Counted from the first letter of the stretch, positions 1 through 11,177 are shown. The stretch is 64,000 bases of DNA from Deinococcus deserti VCD115 (GCF_000020685.1 NC_012526.1:2755843-2819842), one strand, 5' to 3'. Notes: generated by a model from the sequence alone, not told the origin. Translations and numbers: made by a program.

Positions 1-136
1 ATGAGGACTCCGGAGCGTGAGCAGGCTCCTACACAGATTGAAAGCAAGCAGTGAACCTGCCCGGGGCTTTCCTCCCGCCTTCTCGCGTAGTACCGCTCAG
101 CTTCCAGATATCAATCTCTGAGCCGTTTCTCCAGGC

Positions 137-1345
137 TTACCCTTCCCTGGACCGCACCTGCACCGCGCCGTCGTGAAATTCCAGCGTGAGATCCTGGGCT
201 TCTCCTACCTGTGCGGCGCGCGTGACCGGCTGCCCGTCCGCGTCGCGCACCAGCGCGTAACCCCGGGCCAGCGTGCGGGCGGGCGTGAGGCCCAGGGCCT
301 GCCGCATCAGGGCGTCGGTCTGGGCCTGGGCGTGATCGGTGGCCCGGCGCGCAGCCTGTACGGCCCGGTCCACCGCCCACGTCGCACCTGCGTCAGCGTC
401 CAGCAGCAGTTGAGTGGCGTGGGCGCGGATAGTCCGGGCGTCCTCCTGGGCCTGCGCAGCCGCCTGCACCACCGTGCGAACAATCAGGGCAGCGGCCTTG
501 CTGGGAGTGTCGGTGCGAATCGACGCCACCTCGTCGGGCAGGGTGTCGTCGCGGGCGTGACCCAGACCAGTGATCACCGGCGCCGGAAAGGTGGCCAGGG
601 CGCGCGCAAAGTCCAGGTCATTGAGCCACGCCAGGTCCGTCACGGCGCCGCCGCCCCGGATCACGACCAGGGCGTCCAGAGGTTCCTGGACATGCATACT
701 CCGCGCCTGTTCCACGGCGCGGGTCAGGCTGGCTGAGGCTTCACGGCCCTGGAAAGTGGCTTCCAGATATTCGAACCGAACCAGTCCGGCGGCCTCCAGC
801 GCGTCTGCTTCCCGGCGGAAATCACCCAGTCCGGCTGCCTCCACCGGGGCAATCACCGCCACCCGGGTGAAATCGGAGGGGGCCGGCAGCAGGCGGTTGA
901 GCCCATAGACCCCTTCAAGCAACAGGGCCTGCCGCAGGGCGCCGAGTTTCAGCGCCGCGTCCCCCAGCGTAAATTCCGGAGCAATGTCAATCACATTCAG
1001 CGAAAACCCGTACTGGGCATGAAATTCAGCCGTACAGAACAGCAATACCTTCACCCCGGCAGTCAGGGTTCCACCGGTGGCTTTTCGGAACTTGCCTTCC
1101 AGACTGAAGCGCTCACGGGCCCAGATGGTGGCGCGGCACCTGGCCACCTCCACACCGTCTTCAAGCTGCACCAGATCCAGGTACAGGTGACGGCGGTCGG
1201 TCACGCTGACCAGTTCGGCGCGTACCCACACGCCGCCCGGTACTCCCCGCGCAATGACCTGTCCGACGTAGGTCAGCACGTCGGCCAGTTCCAGAAACTG
1301 CTCGGGGGGGCGGGCCGTATCCTTCTTGCGTTTGCGACCGGTCAT
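137..1345 (-). CDS. xseA: Exodeoxyribonuclease VII large subunit
   Basis: The 402-residue product is the large, catalytic subunit of exonuclease VII, a metal-independent nuclease that degrades single-stranded DNA from both ends in repair and recombination. The N-terminal part (about 15-110) matches the OB-fold DNA-binding domain. The ExoVII_large core carries the family signatures [33 protein letters not shown] and TDTPSKAA. A helical region follows, and the length is usual for the family. The start codon overlaps the fluC stop as ATGA, so the two genes are probably co-transcribed. The small subunit gene xseB is not adjacent. The family call is firm; the physiological partner is inferred. Confidence 0.95.
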   Translation of the reverse strand: MTGRKRKKDTARPPEQFLELADVLTYVGQVIARGVPGGVWVRAELVSVTDRRHLYLDLVQLEDGVEVARCRATIWARERFSLEGKFRKATGGTLTAGVKVLLFCTAEFHAQYGFSLNVIDIAPEFTLGDAALKLGALRQALLLEGVYGLNRLLPAPSDFTRVAVIAPVEAAGLGDFRREADALEAAGLVRFEYLEATFQGREASASLTRAVEQARSMHVQEPLDALVVIRGGGAVTDLAWLNDLDFARALATFPAPVITGLGHARDDTLPDEVASIRTDTPSKAAALIVRTVVQAAAQAQEDARTIRAHATQLLLDADAGATWAVDRAVQAARRATDHAQAQTDALMRQALGLTPARTLARGYALVRDADGQPVTRAAQVGEAQDLTLEFHDGAVQVRSREG

Positions 1346-1719
1346 GGGGCGCCTCCCAGCCGGTCTCCAAGAAGCCGGCCAGCCACAGCCGCCAGCACAC
1401 CCAGGCTCACGCTCAGGATGACGTACAGCAGGGCCAGCGCTCCTAACCCCCGCGCCGTCAGGCTATCGAGTTCCACGCTGAAGGTACTGAAGGTGGTGAA
1501 GGCCCCGAGAAACCCCGTGCCGAAGGCCAGACGGGCTGCTTCAGGCCACACCCCCCGGCCCACCAGCGCTACCGTCAGGCCCAGCAGAAACGAGCCCACC
1601 ACGTTGATCAGCAGGGTCGGCACCGGAAAGCCCGAGCGTACCAGCGGTGCCAGACCCAGCATCACGCCGTAGCGGGCCGCCGCCCCCAGTGCTCCGCCCA
1701 GCATCACCCACAGCCACAT
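1342..1719 (-). CDS. crcB: Fluoride channel FluC (CrcB)
   Basis: This 125-residue, four-helix membrane protein belongs to the CrcB/FluC family of dimeric channels that expel fluoride. Seen directly are an N-terminal hydrophobic helix with [10 protein letters not shown], the [10 protein letters not shown] helix, and the pore signature [18 protein letters not shown] chose the ATG at 1719 because it begins at the family N-terminus; the frame stays open upstream to 2130 only as a shadow of the divergent corA gene. A second in-frame ATG lies at 1737. The stop overlaps the xseA start. About 30 nt separate it from corA, which leaves no room for a fluoride riboswitch. Confidence 0.92.
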   Translation of the reverse strand: MWLWVMLGGALGAAARYGVMLGLAPLVRSGFPVPTLLINVVGSFLLGLTVALVGRGVWPEAARLAFGTGFLGAFTTFSTFSVELDSLTARGLGALALLYVILSVSLGVLAAVAGRLLGDRLGGAP

Positions 1720-1749
1720 GCCCACGCTGCACAGCATAGGCGACGTAGC

Positions 1750-2679
1750 ATGGGCGGCATGATCCGCGCACGCCTGTTGGCCAACGGCCAGGAATTTGAC
1801 TGGCAGGGACAGACCAGCGGCATATGGGTGGACGCGCAGGCCGCGACCGACACCGAACTGGCCCAGTTGCGAGCGGCCTTTCCCCTGAACCGGCTGGCCC
1901 TGGAGGACGTGCTGGAGGTAGGCCACTGGAGCCGCGCCGAGCAGTACCCGGAACATGCCTTTATTACCGTTCGCAGCTACGCGCGCCCCGATACCGACGA
2001 CGAATTCACTGAGCGCCTCAGCATTTTCGTCTTCAGCGACGCCGTACTGACCCTGAGCAGCCACGGGACACTGGCCCTGGCGCAGGTCTGGCCGATGGCC
2101 AACGGCCGGGAGGCCCTCAACAGCCCGCATGAGGTGACCTACGAACTACTTGACCATACAGCGGACACCTTTTTTACTCTGGCCGATACGCTTGAGGCGC
2201 AGGTCGACAAGCTGGAGGAACGGGTCTTCCGGAACGAACAGAAAAATCCGGTGGCCGACGTGTTCGAGCTCAAACACCTGATCACGCAGGCCCGCCGGCT
2301 GGCCAATGAAGCCCGCGAGGCCACAGTCCTGCTGAGCCGGTACGCCACGGCCACACCCGCCGATCTAGTGCGTTACCGCGACGTGCAGGACAGCTTCACA
2401 CGGGCAGTCAACCGCTTTGAGGGTCTGCGCGAATACCTGACCAGCCTGCTTGACCTGCACCTGAGCTTACAAAGCCAGCGGATGAACGAGGTGATGCGGA
2501 CGCTGACGGCCGTCAGCGTGATTTTTCTGCCTCTGACCTTTCTGGCAGGAGTCTGGGGCATGAACTTCGAGCACATGCCGGAGTTGCGCAGCCCCTTCGG
2601 CTATGCGTTTGCCTGGAGCAGCTTTCTGCTGATCGGCGGACTGCTTGCGGCGTACTTCAAACGTCGTGGGTGGTGGTAG
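1750..2679 (+). CDS. corA: CorA-family divalent cation transporter
   Basis: The 309-residue product is a CorA-type Mg2+/Co2+ (or Zn2+) channel of the inner membrane. It has a large N-terminal cytoplasmic domain, a long helical funnel (about 130-245, rich in charged heptads) and two C-terminal membrane helices. The defining GMN motif is present in [13 protein letters not shown] at the end of the first helix, followed by a second helix and a basic tail. Translation may start at ATG 1750 or at the in-frame ATG 1759. It diverges from fluC, and its last 23 nt overlap the end of the convergent MFS gene. Metal specificity cannot be read from the sequence. Confidence 0.93.
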   Translation: MGGMIRARLLANGQEFDWQGQTSGIWVDAQAATDTELAQLRAAFPLNRLALEDVLEVGHWSRAEQYPEHAFITVRSYARPDTDDEFTERLSIFVFSDAVLTLSSHGTLALAQVWPMANGREALNSPHEVTYELLDHTADTFFTLADTLEAQVDKLEERVFRNEQKNPVADVFELKHLITQARRLANEAREATVLLSRYATATPADLVRYRDVQDSFTRAVNRFEGLREYLTSLLDLHLSLQSQRMNEVMRTLTAVSVIFLPLTFLAGVWGMNFEHMPELRSPFGYAFAWSSFLLIGGLLAAYFKRRGWW

Positions 2680-3859
2680 GCGCCTGCGCCGGTTGTCCCA
2701 GCGCCAGGCCTGCGCCGAGCAGCAGTACTGCTGCGCTGAGAGCCAGCCCAAGCCGCAGGCCACCCGCACTGTCCGCGGCCAGGCCGGTCAGCAGCGGTCC
2801 GGCCACCTGCCCCAGGGCAAAAACACTGGTGAATACAGCGATGCCCCGCGCCCAGGCGTACTCCGGCAGGGCGCGCCGGGTGATCACGGTGGTGAAGGTC
2901 ACCACGGCCAGGAAGCTCAGTCCGAACAGCACGGCCGACAGCAGCAGTGCAGCCGGATATGGCGCGATCAGCGGCAAGGCTGCACCGGCACAGAGCAGCA
3001 GCATCAGCAGGCTCATGGCCCGCGCCCCGGCGGCGCGCGTCATCAGTGGGCCCCACACGAACGGGTTGATCATCACGCACACGCCCAGCAGCGTCCAAAA
3101 GGGCGTGACCAGAGCCTCTGCGCCCAGCGAGCGCAGGAACGCCACGATGAAGGTCATGTAGGCGATGTACCCCACTCCGAAGCAGGCGTAGGCGGCCAGG
3201 GTGAACCCGAGTGGCTGCAGGGAGGTGGGTCCCTCGCCTTCCGGCAGGGCGGGTGCCCGGTCTGGCAGGCGCCTCAGGGCACGTAGGGTCAGCGCCAGAC
3301 ACAGCAGGGATGTGGCTCCCAGGGCCACCCATGCTCCGCGCCAGCCACCCGTCAGCAGCGGGGGCAGCAGCAACGCCGACAGCACAATGCCTATGCCGGC
3401 CCCGCCGTAGAACACTCCCAGCAGTCGGGCGCTGTGTTCCGGATGAGCGCGCGCGGCCAGCGCCGCGAGCCCGCCCCCGCTGACGAACACCCAGGCACCC
3501 CCGAGACCGGCCAGCAGCCGCCAGAGCAGCAGCGCTCCGCTGGCGGAGGTCAGGGCGCAGGCCAGCAGCGACACCGCCGTGAGCAGCATGCCCGCCACAA
3601 AGGTGCGCCGCAGCCCGACGCGGCCCGAAAGCCAGCCGGCGCTCAGGGCACCCAGCAGGTAACCCAGCGCGTTGACCGCGTTCATGCTGCCCGATAGGGT
3701 GAAACTCCAGTTCAGGTCAGCGCGCATGACCGGCAGCAGCAGGGCGTAGGCAAAGCGGGCGAATCCCAGCGCCACTGCGCCGCCCAGCGACAGCGCCAGC
3801 ATGTCCAGCAGCGCCCGGGTTGCCCCGGATGTCTGCCCCCTGCCTGCCTGCGGCGTCAA
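2657..3859 (-). CDS. MFS transporter, YbfB/YjiJ type
   Basis: The 400-residue protein has twelve predicted membrane segments and the look of the YbfB/YjiJ subgroup of the major facilitator superfamily, for example [20 protein letters not shown] near the N-terminus. The substrate is unknown. The proposed start is a TTG at 3859, four nt beyond the folA stop, with a GGAG Shine-Dalgarno element lying inside the folA end. That makes it the last gene of the thyA-deaminase-folA cluster. An in-frame ATG further in gives a shorter alternative. A link to folate or nucleoside export is only a guess from position. Confidence 0.8.
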   Translation of the reverse strand: MTPQAGRGQTSGATRALLDMLALSLGGAVALGFARFAYALLLPVMRADLNWSFTLSGSMNAVNALGYLLGALSAGWLSGRVGLRRTFVAGMLLTAVSLLACALTSASGALLLWRLLAGLGGAWVFVSGGGLAALAARAHPEHSARLLGVFYGGAGIGIVLSALLLPPLLTGGWRGAWVALGATSLLCLALTLRALRRLPDRAPALPEGEGPTSLQPLGFTLAAYACFGVGYIAYMTFIVAFLRSLGAEALVTPFWTLLGVCVMINPFVWGPLMTRAAGARAMSLLMLLLCAGAALPLIAPYPAALLLSAVLFGLSFLAVVTFTTVITRRALPEYAWARGIAVFTSVFALGQVAGPLLTGLAADSAGGLRLGLALSAAVLLLGAGLALGQPAQAPTTTHDV

Positions 3860-3863
3860 GCGC

Positions 3864-4361
3864 TCAGCTCCGGCGGATCAGGGTGCGGAAAGTCAGGTCG
3901 TAGCGGTTCTTCTCGTCGGCGGGGCGCTCACGTTCAGCCGTGACTTCCCACTGGCCGCTCAGCTCAGGAAAGAAAGTGTCGCCTTCCAGGCTGGTATGAA
4001 TCAGGGTCATCTCCACGCGCGTGAGCTGCTCCAGGTACAGGCGGTAGATCTCCTCACCACCCAGGATGGCGATCTCGGGAGCATCTCCAGCAGCGTCAAG
4101 GGCTTCCTGCGGCGTATGCACCACCTGACACCCGGGCGCCTGAAAGCCGCGATTGCGGGTCAGCACGATGTTGGTGCGCCCCGGCAGCGCCTGCCCCAGC
4201 GAGTCGTACACCTTGCGGCCCATGATGTTCGGCTTGCCCACGCTGAGCCGCCGGAAGTGCGCCAGGTCGGCCGGCAGGTGCCAGGGCATGCCGCCATCTT
4301 TGCCGATCACACGGTTTTCGGTCATGGCGACGATGGCAACCAGCTCCGGCTTAACCGACAT
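3864..4361 (-). CDS. folA: Dihydrofolate reductase
   Basis: This 165-residue enzyme reduces dihydrofolate to tetrahydrofolate with NADPH, regenerating the cofactor consumed by thymidylate synthase. Visible family features are the N-terminal strand with NRVIGKDGGMPWHLPADL (acidic active-site residue D32), the IMGRKVYDSLG cofactor segment and the ILGGEEIYRLYL motif. The ATG at 4361 overlaps the last codons of the deaminase gene, so translation is probably coupled. Placement directly after thyA and the dCMP deaminase groups three consecutive steps of dTMP supply in one transcription unit. Confidence 0.96.
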   Translation of the reverse strand: MSVKPELVAIVAMTENRVIGKDGGMPWHLPADLAHFRRLSVGKPNIMGRKVYDSLGQALPGRTNIVLTRNRGFQAPGCQVVHTPQEALDAAGDAPEIAILGGEEIYRLYLEQLTRVEMTLIHTSLEGDTFFPELSGQWEVTAERERPADEKNRYDLTFRTLIRRS

Positions 4362-4779
4362 GCTGCACCTCGATTCCTGCGGAACGCAGAATCTCTGCCC
4401 CGCTGGGCAGGCCCGACTGCACGCGGCTGGTCTCGCTGTACGGCGAGGCAAAGGCCACCCGGCCCACCCGGCGTGAATTGACAATCAGGCGGGCGCAGGT
4501 GGCGCAGGGCTCGTGGGTGACGTACAGGGTGTGTCCCTCGCCGTTCCAGTTGGCGGCCAGCAGGGCGTTGACCTCTGCGTGAATAAACCCGCTGTGCCCC
4601 TGATCCAGACTCTCGCGCTCGTTGGGTTCGCCAGCGGCGCGGCCGTTGTACCCCACACCCACCACCCGGTGATGCCGGTCCAGGATGCACGCGCCCACCT
4701 GCACCTTCGAGTCCGCGCTGCGGGAAGCCCACAGCCGCGCGGTGGCCAGCCCCAGATCGTCGAAGCTTGGACGCGTCAC
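4351..4779 (-). CDS. Deoxycytidylate (dCMP) deaminase, ComEB family
   Basis: The 142-residue protein is a zinc-dependent cytidine/deoxycytidylate deaminase. The zinc site is complete: HAEVNAL (H67, E69) and PCATCARLI (C92, C95). It should convert dCMP to dUMP, the substrate of the neighbouring thymidylate synthase. The start is a GTG that overlaps the thyA stop as GTGA, and its end overlaps folA, so all three appear translationally coupled. The gene is also known as comEB in Gram-positive competence loci, but the context here supports nucleotide metabolism. Activity on free cytidine or other pyrimidines cannot be excluded. Confidence 0.9.
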   Translation of the reverse strand: MTRPSFDDLGLATARLWASRSADSKVQVGACILDRHHRVVGVGYNGRAAGEPNERESLDQGHSGFIHAEVNALLAANWNGEGHTLYVTHEPCATCARLIVNSRRVGRVAFASPYSETSRVQSGLPSGAEILRSAGIEVQHVG

Positions 4780-5570
4780 ACCGCCACCGGGGCCTTGATT
4801 CCGGGGTGCGGATCGTAGCCTTCCAGGGTGAAGTCCTCAAAGCGGAAGCCGTCGAGCTCACGCACGTCCGGATTCAGGCGCATGACTGGCAGCGTCCTGG
4901 GCTCACGGGTGAGCTGCTTGCGCGCCTGCTCCAGGTGGTTGGTGTACAGGTGGCAGTCGCCTCCCGTCCAGATGAACTCGCCGGGCTTCAGGCCCGTGAC
5001 CTGCGCGACCATCAGGGTCAGCAGGGCGTAGGAAGCGATATTGAACGGTACCCCCAGGAAAATGTCGGCGCTGCGCTGGTACAGCTGGCAGCTCAGGCGG
5101 CCGTCGGCCACGTAAAACTGGAAAAAGGCGTGGCAGGGCGGCAGGGCCATCTGCTCGATCTCCCCGACATTCCAGGCGCTCACGATCAGCCGGCGTGAAT
5201 CGGGGGTACGGCGGATCTGCTCCACCACCTGGGCAATCTGGTCAATGTGGCGTCCGTCCGGCGTGGGCCAGCTGCGCCACTGCACGCCGTAGACTGGGCC
5301 CAGTTCTCCGTCAGGGTCGGCCCATTCGTCCCAGATGGTCACCCCGTGCTCACGCAGGTAGGCGACATTGCTGCTGCCCTGCAAAAACCACAGCAGCTCG
5401 TGAATGATCGACTTCAGGTGGGTGCGCTTGGTGGTGACCAGCGGGAAACCCTCCTGGAGGTCAAAGCGCATCTGGTGTCCGAAGACCGACAGGGTGCCGG
5501 TTCCGGTGCGGTCTGTTTTCTCGGTGCCGTGCTCCAGCACGTGCCGCATGAAGTCGAGGTACTGCTGCAT
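4776..5570 (-). CDS. thyA: Thymidylate synthase (ThyA type)
   Basis: The product methylates dUMP to dTMP using methylene-tetrahydrofolate. It is 264 residues from ATG 5570, exactly the length of the E. coli enzyme, with the nucleophilic cysteine in [10 protein letters not shown] at position 146, as in E. coli. The substrate motifs [17 protein letters not shown] and the arginine pair around RRLIVSAW are intact. The frame is open upstream to 5660, but those 30 residues do not fit the family. It is the first gene of the dTMP/folate cluster that runs down to the MFS gene at 2657. Confidence 0.97.
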   Translation of the reverse strand: MQQYLDFMRHVLEHGTEKTDRTGTGTLSVFGHQMRFDLQEGFPLVTTKRTHLKSIIHELLWFLQGSSNVAYLREHGVTIWDEWADPDGELGPVYGVQWRSWPTPDGRHIDQIAQVVEQIRRTPDSRRLIVSAWNVGEIEQMALPPCHAFFQFYVADGRLSCQLYQRSADIFLGVPFNIASYALLTLMVAQVTGLKPGEFIWTGGDCHLYTNHLEQARKQLTREPRTLPVMRLNPDVRELDGFRFEDFTLEGYDPHPGIKAPVAV

Positions 5571-5749
5571 GAATGTCAGCCTACTTCCTGGGAAGGCGGG
5601 TCTGCATGGGACCGTCCAATGGCGCGGATCTGAGAGGCGGGAGCGGCGCCTCAGGACCACCTTTGAGAGGTTTTCCGTGCAGCGTTGATGGACACTTCCG
5701 GCTCCGTTCCCTCCCCCGTGACAGGAGCGCCCCTTTAGACTCGGAAGGT

Positions 5750-7144
<1,395 letters not shown>

Positions 7145-7276
7145 ACACCGACCTGTCGCAGTAGTCAACGCTCGGCTGGGGCCGTCAGGACAAGACTGAC
7201 GGCCCTAAGTCCTGAACCCAATCCAGCAGCGGGAGCACGCTGCTCTGGCTACCTTCACCGGAGCAGCGCTGGGAAG

Positions 7277-7441
7277 ATGATGACCACTGGGTACATCGGC
7301 ACCCTGATGGTCAGTCTCCCGAGCTGCATGTCAGTGATATATCTCAGCTTTCTATCGCTGTCCGTGACCATCAACTGGAGCAAAGTCATCCGGAGTTATA
7401 ACCGCAGCGGCTGGGTCGCAGAACTGACCGGATATTCTTGA
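7277..7441 (+). CDS. Possible small hydrophobic protein (54 aa)
   Basis: This short ORF begins ATG-ATG, ends TGA, and lies between fumC and a strong terminator. The translation has a hydrophobic stretch around residues 15-30, suggesting a possible membrane segment. No good Shine-Dalgarno element is seen. A competing frame (about 7218-7406) is also open and more hydrophilic, so the stretch may instead hold a decayed gene. I do not recognise either product. The rest of 7145-7516 shows nothing else apart from the terminator. Confidence 0.22.
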   Translation: MMTTGYIGTLMVSLPSCMSVIYLSFLSLSVTINWSKVIRSYNRSGWVAELTGYS

Positions 7442-7476
7442 CGAATACCGCATAAGGCGCTATCTTCTTTTCATCA

Positions 7477-7500
7477 CCGCCCGAGAGGCGGATTTTTTAT
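7477..7500 (+). terminator. Rho-independent terminator
   Basis: A CCGCC/GGCGG hairpin (7477-7481 with 7487-7491, five-base loop) is followed by a run of T with one A interruption. It is placed to end plus-strand transcription from fumC or the small ORF before the convergent acs gene. Confidence 0.75.
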
Positions 7501-7516
7501 TTCCTGTTCTGCCCCT

Positions 7517-9391
7517 TCAGCCTTCCAGGGTACTCAGGTCACCCGGGTCCTGGCCCAGCGCCTGGGCGCGCAGCACCCGGCGCATGATCTTGCCGCTGCG
7601 GGTCTTGGGCAGGGTGTCGACCACCCGGATCTCGCCTGGGGTGGCAATGGGCCCGAGTTCGCGCCGGACATGCTCGGTAAGGCTGGCGCGCAGCCCGCGT
7701 CCCACCTGATCGCCAAAGCCCCGGCGCAGTATTACGTGAGCCAGGATGCTCTCCCCTTTCAGCGGGTCGGGAACGCCGATCACCGCCGCTTCGGCCACGG
7801 CCGGATGCGACACCAGGGCGTCTTCCACGTCGGCCGAACCAATCCGGTGCCCGGCGACAGAGAGCACATCGTCGGCCCGGCCCAGGATGCTGATGTAGCC
7901 GTGCTCGTCACGCAGCGCCAGATCGCCGCTGAGGTACCCGGCCGGATTCTCGTTCCAGATGGCCGCGTACTTCTCGGGGTTGCCGTGCACGCCACGCATC
8001 ATGCTGGGAAAAGGACGGCGGATCACCAGGTAGCCCTGCTGGCCGTTCGGTACGGGTTCGCCGCGCTCGTCCACCACGTCAGCATCCACACCAGCCAGGA
8101 GCGGACCGGCGTATCCGGGGCGGGCTGGCCAGCTGGCATGCGTGCCCAGCGTCGGCGCGCCCAGTTCAGTCTGCCACCAGTTGTCGATCACCATGGCGTG
8201 CGCACCTTCACCCAGGCCTCCACCGATATGCTCCTGCGCCCAGCGCCACGCCTCAGGATTCAGGGCTTCACCTGCGCAGGCGATCACCCGCAGGCTGCTC
8301 AGGTCATAGGGTTTCACGACCTCGGCGCCCAGCTTCATGAACAGCCGCAGCGCGGTGGGAGCCGTAAACAGCACGTTCACGCCGTACTTCTCGATCAGCC
8401 GCCACAGCACGCCGGTATCCGGAAAGTCGGGCGCGCCCTCGCGGAACATGACGGTCGCGCCCGACACCAGCGGTCCATACACGATATAGCTGTGCCCCAC
8501 GATCCAGCCGATGTCGCTGGTGCAGAAGAACACGTCTCCCGGATGCACATCGAACAGCGACTTCAGGTGGTACGACGTGCCGACCATGTACCCCGCGTGC
8601 GTATGAATGACACCCTTGGGTTTGCCGGTGCTGCCTGAGGTATACAGCACGAACAGAGGATGCTCGGCCGCGACCGGCACCGCCTCGACCTTGCCGTGCG
8701 TGAACAGATCCTCCCACGGCACCGTGCGGCTGTCGTGCTCGCGGTGAAGGGTCTTGATGCGCTCCCACAGCACCAGGTCATTCACGCCCACCAGGTCGCT
8801 GATGGCCTCGGCCGCGATGGCGTACAGATCAACGAGCTTGCCGCGCCGGTAACCGACATCCGCCGTGATTACTACCCGGGCTCCGGCATCCTGAATGCGT
8901 TCGCGCAGGGCAGTGACGCCCAGCCCGGCGTACACCACGCTGTGCACCGCACCAATACGCGCGCAGGCCAGCATGGCAATCACTCCCTCCGGGGTCAGTG
9001 GCATATAGATCACCACCCGGTCACCGGACTGCACGCCCAGCGCCCTCAACCCGGCCGCCGCACGGGACACCCGGTCGTGCAGGGTGCCGTAGGTGTAGAT
9101 CTGCACCTGCTCATCTTCCGAAACCCAGATCAGCGCGGCGCGGGTGCGGGTCTCGCCCTGGGCGTGACGGTCCAGGGCGTTCAGGGTGATGTTCGTCTCG
9201 CCGTCCTCGAACCAGGCCATTTCGGGTCGGTTCCAGGTCAGACCTGTTGTTGGCATCCGGGTCCATTCATAGGTGGCTGCCTGCGACAGCCAGAAGGCAT
9301 CCGGGTCCAGGCGGGCCTGCCGGATATCCTCATCGGGACGGGCACGCAGGCGCTCAAGCACACTCTGTGGCGGAGGAATACGGTCAGTCAT
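7517..9391 (-). CDS. acs: Acetyl-CoA synthetase (AMP-forming)
   Basis: The 624-residue product activates acetate to acetyl-CoA through acetyl-AMP. It contains the P-loop-like ATP motif TSGSTGKPKG, the WWQTELG segment whose tryptophan closes the acyl pocket to short substrates, the hinge region around YLSGDLALRD, and the C-terminal PKTRSGKIMRR lysine motif that is acetylated in regulated Acs enzymes. The ATG at 9391 is preceded by AGGAGGT at good spacing; the longer frame to 9484 is not needed. It is monocistronic and divergent from the 61-codon ORF. Propionate activation is an alternative that cannot be excluded. Confidence 0.92.
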   Translation of the reverse strand: MTDRIPPPQSVLERLRARPDEDIRQARLDPDAFWLSQAATYEWTRMPTTGLTWNRPEMAWFEDGETNITLNALDRHAQGETRTRAALIWVSEDEQVQIYTYGTLHDRVSRAAAGLRALGVQSGDRVVIYMPLTPEGVIAMLACARIGAVHSVVYAGLGVTALRERIQDAGARVVITADVGYRRGKLVDLYAIAAEAISDLVGVNDLVLWERIKTLHREHDSRTVPWEDLFTHGKVEAVPVAAEHPLFVLYTSGSTGKPKGVIHTHAGYMVGTSYHLKSLFDVHPGDVFFCTSDIGWIVGHSYIVYGPLVSGATVMFREGAPDFPDTGVLWRLIEKYGVNVLFTAPTALRLFMKLGAEVVKPYDLSSLRVIACAGEALNPEAWRWAQEHIGGGLGEGAHAMVIDNWWQTELGAPTLGTHASWPARPGYAGPLLAGVDADVVDERGEPVPNGQQGYLVIRRPFPSMMRGVHGNPEKYAAIWNENPAGYLSGDLALRDEHGYISILGRADDVLSVAGHRIGSADVEDALVSHPAVAEAAVIGVPDPLKGESILAHVILRRGFGDQVGRGLRASLTEHVRRELGPIATPGEIRVVDTLPKTRSGKIMRRVLRAQALGQDPGDLSTLEG

Positions 9392-9441
9392 GAGGCAGCC
9401 ACCTCCTGGCGGGGCCGAAAGACGAAGGCATGGTTGCCTAC

Positions 9442-9447
9442 AGTGTA
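9442..9447 (-). promoter_or_regulatory. Candidate -10 box for acs
   Basis: On the minus strand the hexamer reads TACACT, the same -10 sequence seen before several other genes here. It lies about 50 nt before the acs ATG, leaving room for a leader with the AGGAGGT ribosome-binding site. No convincing -35 box is seen. Confidence 0.35.
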
Positions 9448-9579
9448 AGGGCGGAAGTAAAGAGCTCACCGGTCCCGCCTGCAATATCAGGGTCCCGGGA
9501 ACTCATGTGCGCTGCGACCGATAAACTTCCCTTTACGCCCTTCTCGTGAAGCGCCCGGTCCATGCAGGCAAGCTGAGGC

Positions 9580-9765
9580 ATGACTGACGACCAGAAGAAG
9601 CCCCAGGGCCATGATCCCGCTGAGCAGTCACCTGCCGAGGGCCAGAGCCACGCCATCCCAGACGCCGCCCAGGGCAAGAATCCTGGTGTGGACCCCGCAG
9701 CCAAGGGCGCGCCCGCAGAGGGTGGCCGCGACGAGGTTGAAGGCAGCTCCACGCCCGGGCAGTAA
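9580..9765 (+). CDS. Small hydrophilic disordered protein (61 aa)
   Basis: The 61-residue product is rich in Gly, Pro, Ala, Gln and acidic residues and has no hydrophobic segment, so it is probably intrinsically disordered. I do not recognise a family. A purine-rich GCTGAGG precedes the ATG. It sits 27 nt upstream of the endonuclease III gene in the same orientation and may share its transcript. Small hydrophilic proteins of this composition are common in Deinococcus and sometimes relate to desiccation, but no such role can be claimed here. Confidence 0.5.
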   Translation: MTDDQKKPQGHDPAEQSPAEGQSHAIPDAAQGKNPGVDPAAKGAPAEGGRDEVEGSSTPGQ

Positions 9766-9792
9766 GCCCCGCCTGGCCTTCGAACGGCGCCC

Positions 9793-10536
9793 ATGTCTGA
9801 GTCACCGGTCCTGAATGTGGTCCGCCCGGCCCCGGAGCGGGCCGAACTGTTGCAGTGGATGTACGCCAGACTCCGCGACGAGTACGGCGAGAAACCGTTA
9901 GAGCCCCGGCGTGACCCGATGCACGAGCTGATCAGCACGATCCTCTCGCAGCGCACCAACTGGCGCGACGAGGACGCCGCGTATCAGGAGCTGCGTACCC
10001 TGGGAGACTGGGACGCCATTATTGCGGCGCCTACCGAAGCAGTCGCACACGCAATCCGCCGCAGCAACTACCCGGAGAGCAAAGCCCCGCGCATTCAGGC
10101 CACGCTGCGCGCCATCCGTGACGCTCCCGGAGGCTACAACCTGGATTTCCTACGCGAACTGCCGGTGAAAGACGCCCTGAAATGGCTCACCGACCTGCCG
10201 GGAGTGGGCATCAAGACAGCGAGCCTGGTGCTGCTGTTCAATTACGCCCGGCCGGTCTTCCCGGTGGATACCCACGTGCACCGGGTCAACACCCGGGTCG
10301 GAACCATTCCCCGCATGGGCGAACAGGCCGCCCACCGGGCGCTGCTGGGGCTGCTGCCCCCCGACCCTCCTCTGCTGTACGAACTGCACATCAACCTGCT
10401 GAAACACGGCCAGAAGGTCTGTACCTGGAGCCGTCCCCGTTGCCTTCAGTGCGTGCTGCGGGAGCGCTGCGACGCCTTTGCCCTTTATGGAGACCGGGTG
10501 CCCAGCTTCAGCGAGAAAGCCCCGCCCTCAGCCTGA
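9793..10536 (+). CDS. nth: Endonuclease III (DNA glycosylase/AP lyase)
   Basis: The 247-residue enzyme removes oxidised pyrimidines and cleaves the abasic site in base excision repair. The helix-hairpin-helix is LPGVGIKTAS (135-144) with catalytic K141, and the catalytic aspartate is D159 in PVDTHVHR. A [4Fe-4S] cluster is supported by cysteines at 210, 217, 220 and 226 with 6-2-5 spacing. The ILSQRTNWRDED segment resembles the EndoIII-1 type of Deinococcus, which carries several paralogues; the paralogue assignment is inferred from memory. The neighbours def and fmt are convergent and unrelated. Confidence 0.93.
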   Translation: MSESPVLNVVRPAPERAELLQWMYARLRDEYGEKPLEPRRDPMHELISTILSQRTNWRDEDAAYQELRTLGDWDAIIAAPTEAVAHAIRRSNYPESKAPRIQATLRAIRDAPGGYNLDFLRELPVKDALKWLTDLPGVGIKTASLVLLFNYARPVFPVDTHVHRVNTRVGTIPRMGEQAAHRALLGLLPPDPPLLYELHINLLKHGQKVCTWSRPRCLQCVLRERCDAFALYGDRVPSFSEKAPPSA

Positions 10537-10546
10537 GGCATTCCGG

Positions 10547-11161
10547 TCACCCCCGTTCGCGCTCGCGCAGCACCAGCTGAATCAGCCCCAGGAGTACAAG
10601 TTCCTCGTCCTGCGGCTGACCGGGGCGCAGTTCCTCTACCGTGAAGCGGCGTGCCAGCAGGCTGCGCTTCTTGTGCACGCGGTAGGCCGGCTGTCCGCCT
10701 GCGTCGGCAACGGTATAGGTGGGATTCACAAAGTAATCGAAGGCCATGGCCACCAGGTCTCCGACCAGCGGCACCGCACCAATCAGACCTTCTACAGCAC
10801 TCATCCAGGGATTGTCATCGCGGATGGTGAAGCGGACTTCGTCCTGTGGTCCCAGCAGCTCGTAACTGGCGGCCCACAGCGTGCGAACCCCCTGCGCCTG
10901 AAGAGCTCCGACTTCGCTGCCGTCCACCCGGCGCAGCTCGCGGCGGGCGCGCCAGTCCAGCGCTCCGGCCATCAGGCCCCGTGCCCGCATGGCGTGGGTC
11001 TGCACCCGGCGCTCCTCGTCCGCGTAGACGCGCACCTCGTCGCGGATGCTGAAGGTCTTTTCCTTGACCACCGCGATCAGCCTGCCGCCGGCGTCAGTGA
11101 CGCGCAGTTCGGTAAACAGGCTGAATTTAAAATCGATGTTCAGCGGAAAAACCGGATTCAT
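10547..11161 (-). CDS. LURP-one-related (Tubby-like) protein
   Basis: The 204-residue product resembles the LURP-one-related/YxjI family, a Tubby-like beta-barrel fold of unknown bacterial role. Typical features are a beta-rich N-terminal half (DFKFSLFTELRVTDAGG, VVKEKTFSIRDE), a WAASYELLGPQDE-like central strand and a glycine-rich hydrophobic helix near 125-145. The start at ATG 11161 is preferred over the upstream in-frame start at 11206, which would overlap fmt. It follows fmt by 16 nt and is probably the last gene of the def-fmt unit. The function is unknown; membrane lipid association is a guess from the fold. Confidence 0.65.
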   Translation of the reverse strand: MNPVFPLNIDFKFSLFTELRVTDAGGRLIAVVKEKTFSIRDEVRVYADEERRVQTHAMRARGLMAGALDWRARRELRRVDGSEVGALQAQGVRTLWAASYELLGPQDEVRFTIRDDNPWMSAVEGLIGAVPLVGDLVAMAFDYFVNPTYTVADAGGQPAYRVHKKRSLLARRFTVEELRPGQPQDEELVLLGLIQLVLRERERG

Positions 11162-11177
11162 GCCTTGAAGTATGCGC

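Noticed and set aside
1..54. A short frame at the window edge ending in TGA at 52-54
   Set aside because: Only 17 codons are visible and nothing is recognisable; it may be the end of an outside gene but cannot be supported.
1720..1749. Fluoride riboswitch upstream of fluC
   Set aside because: Only 30 nt separate fluC from the divergent corA, too little for the aptamer, and no matching structure was seen.
1342..2130. A 262-residue version of the fluC product
   Set aside because: The extra N-terminal residues are antisense to corA and do not resemble the family; the 125-residue start fits exactly.
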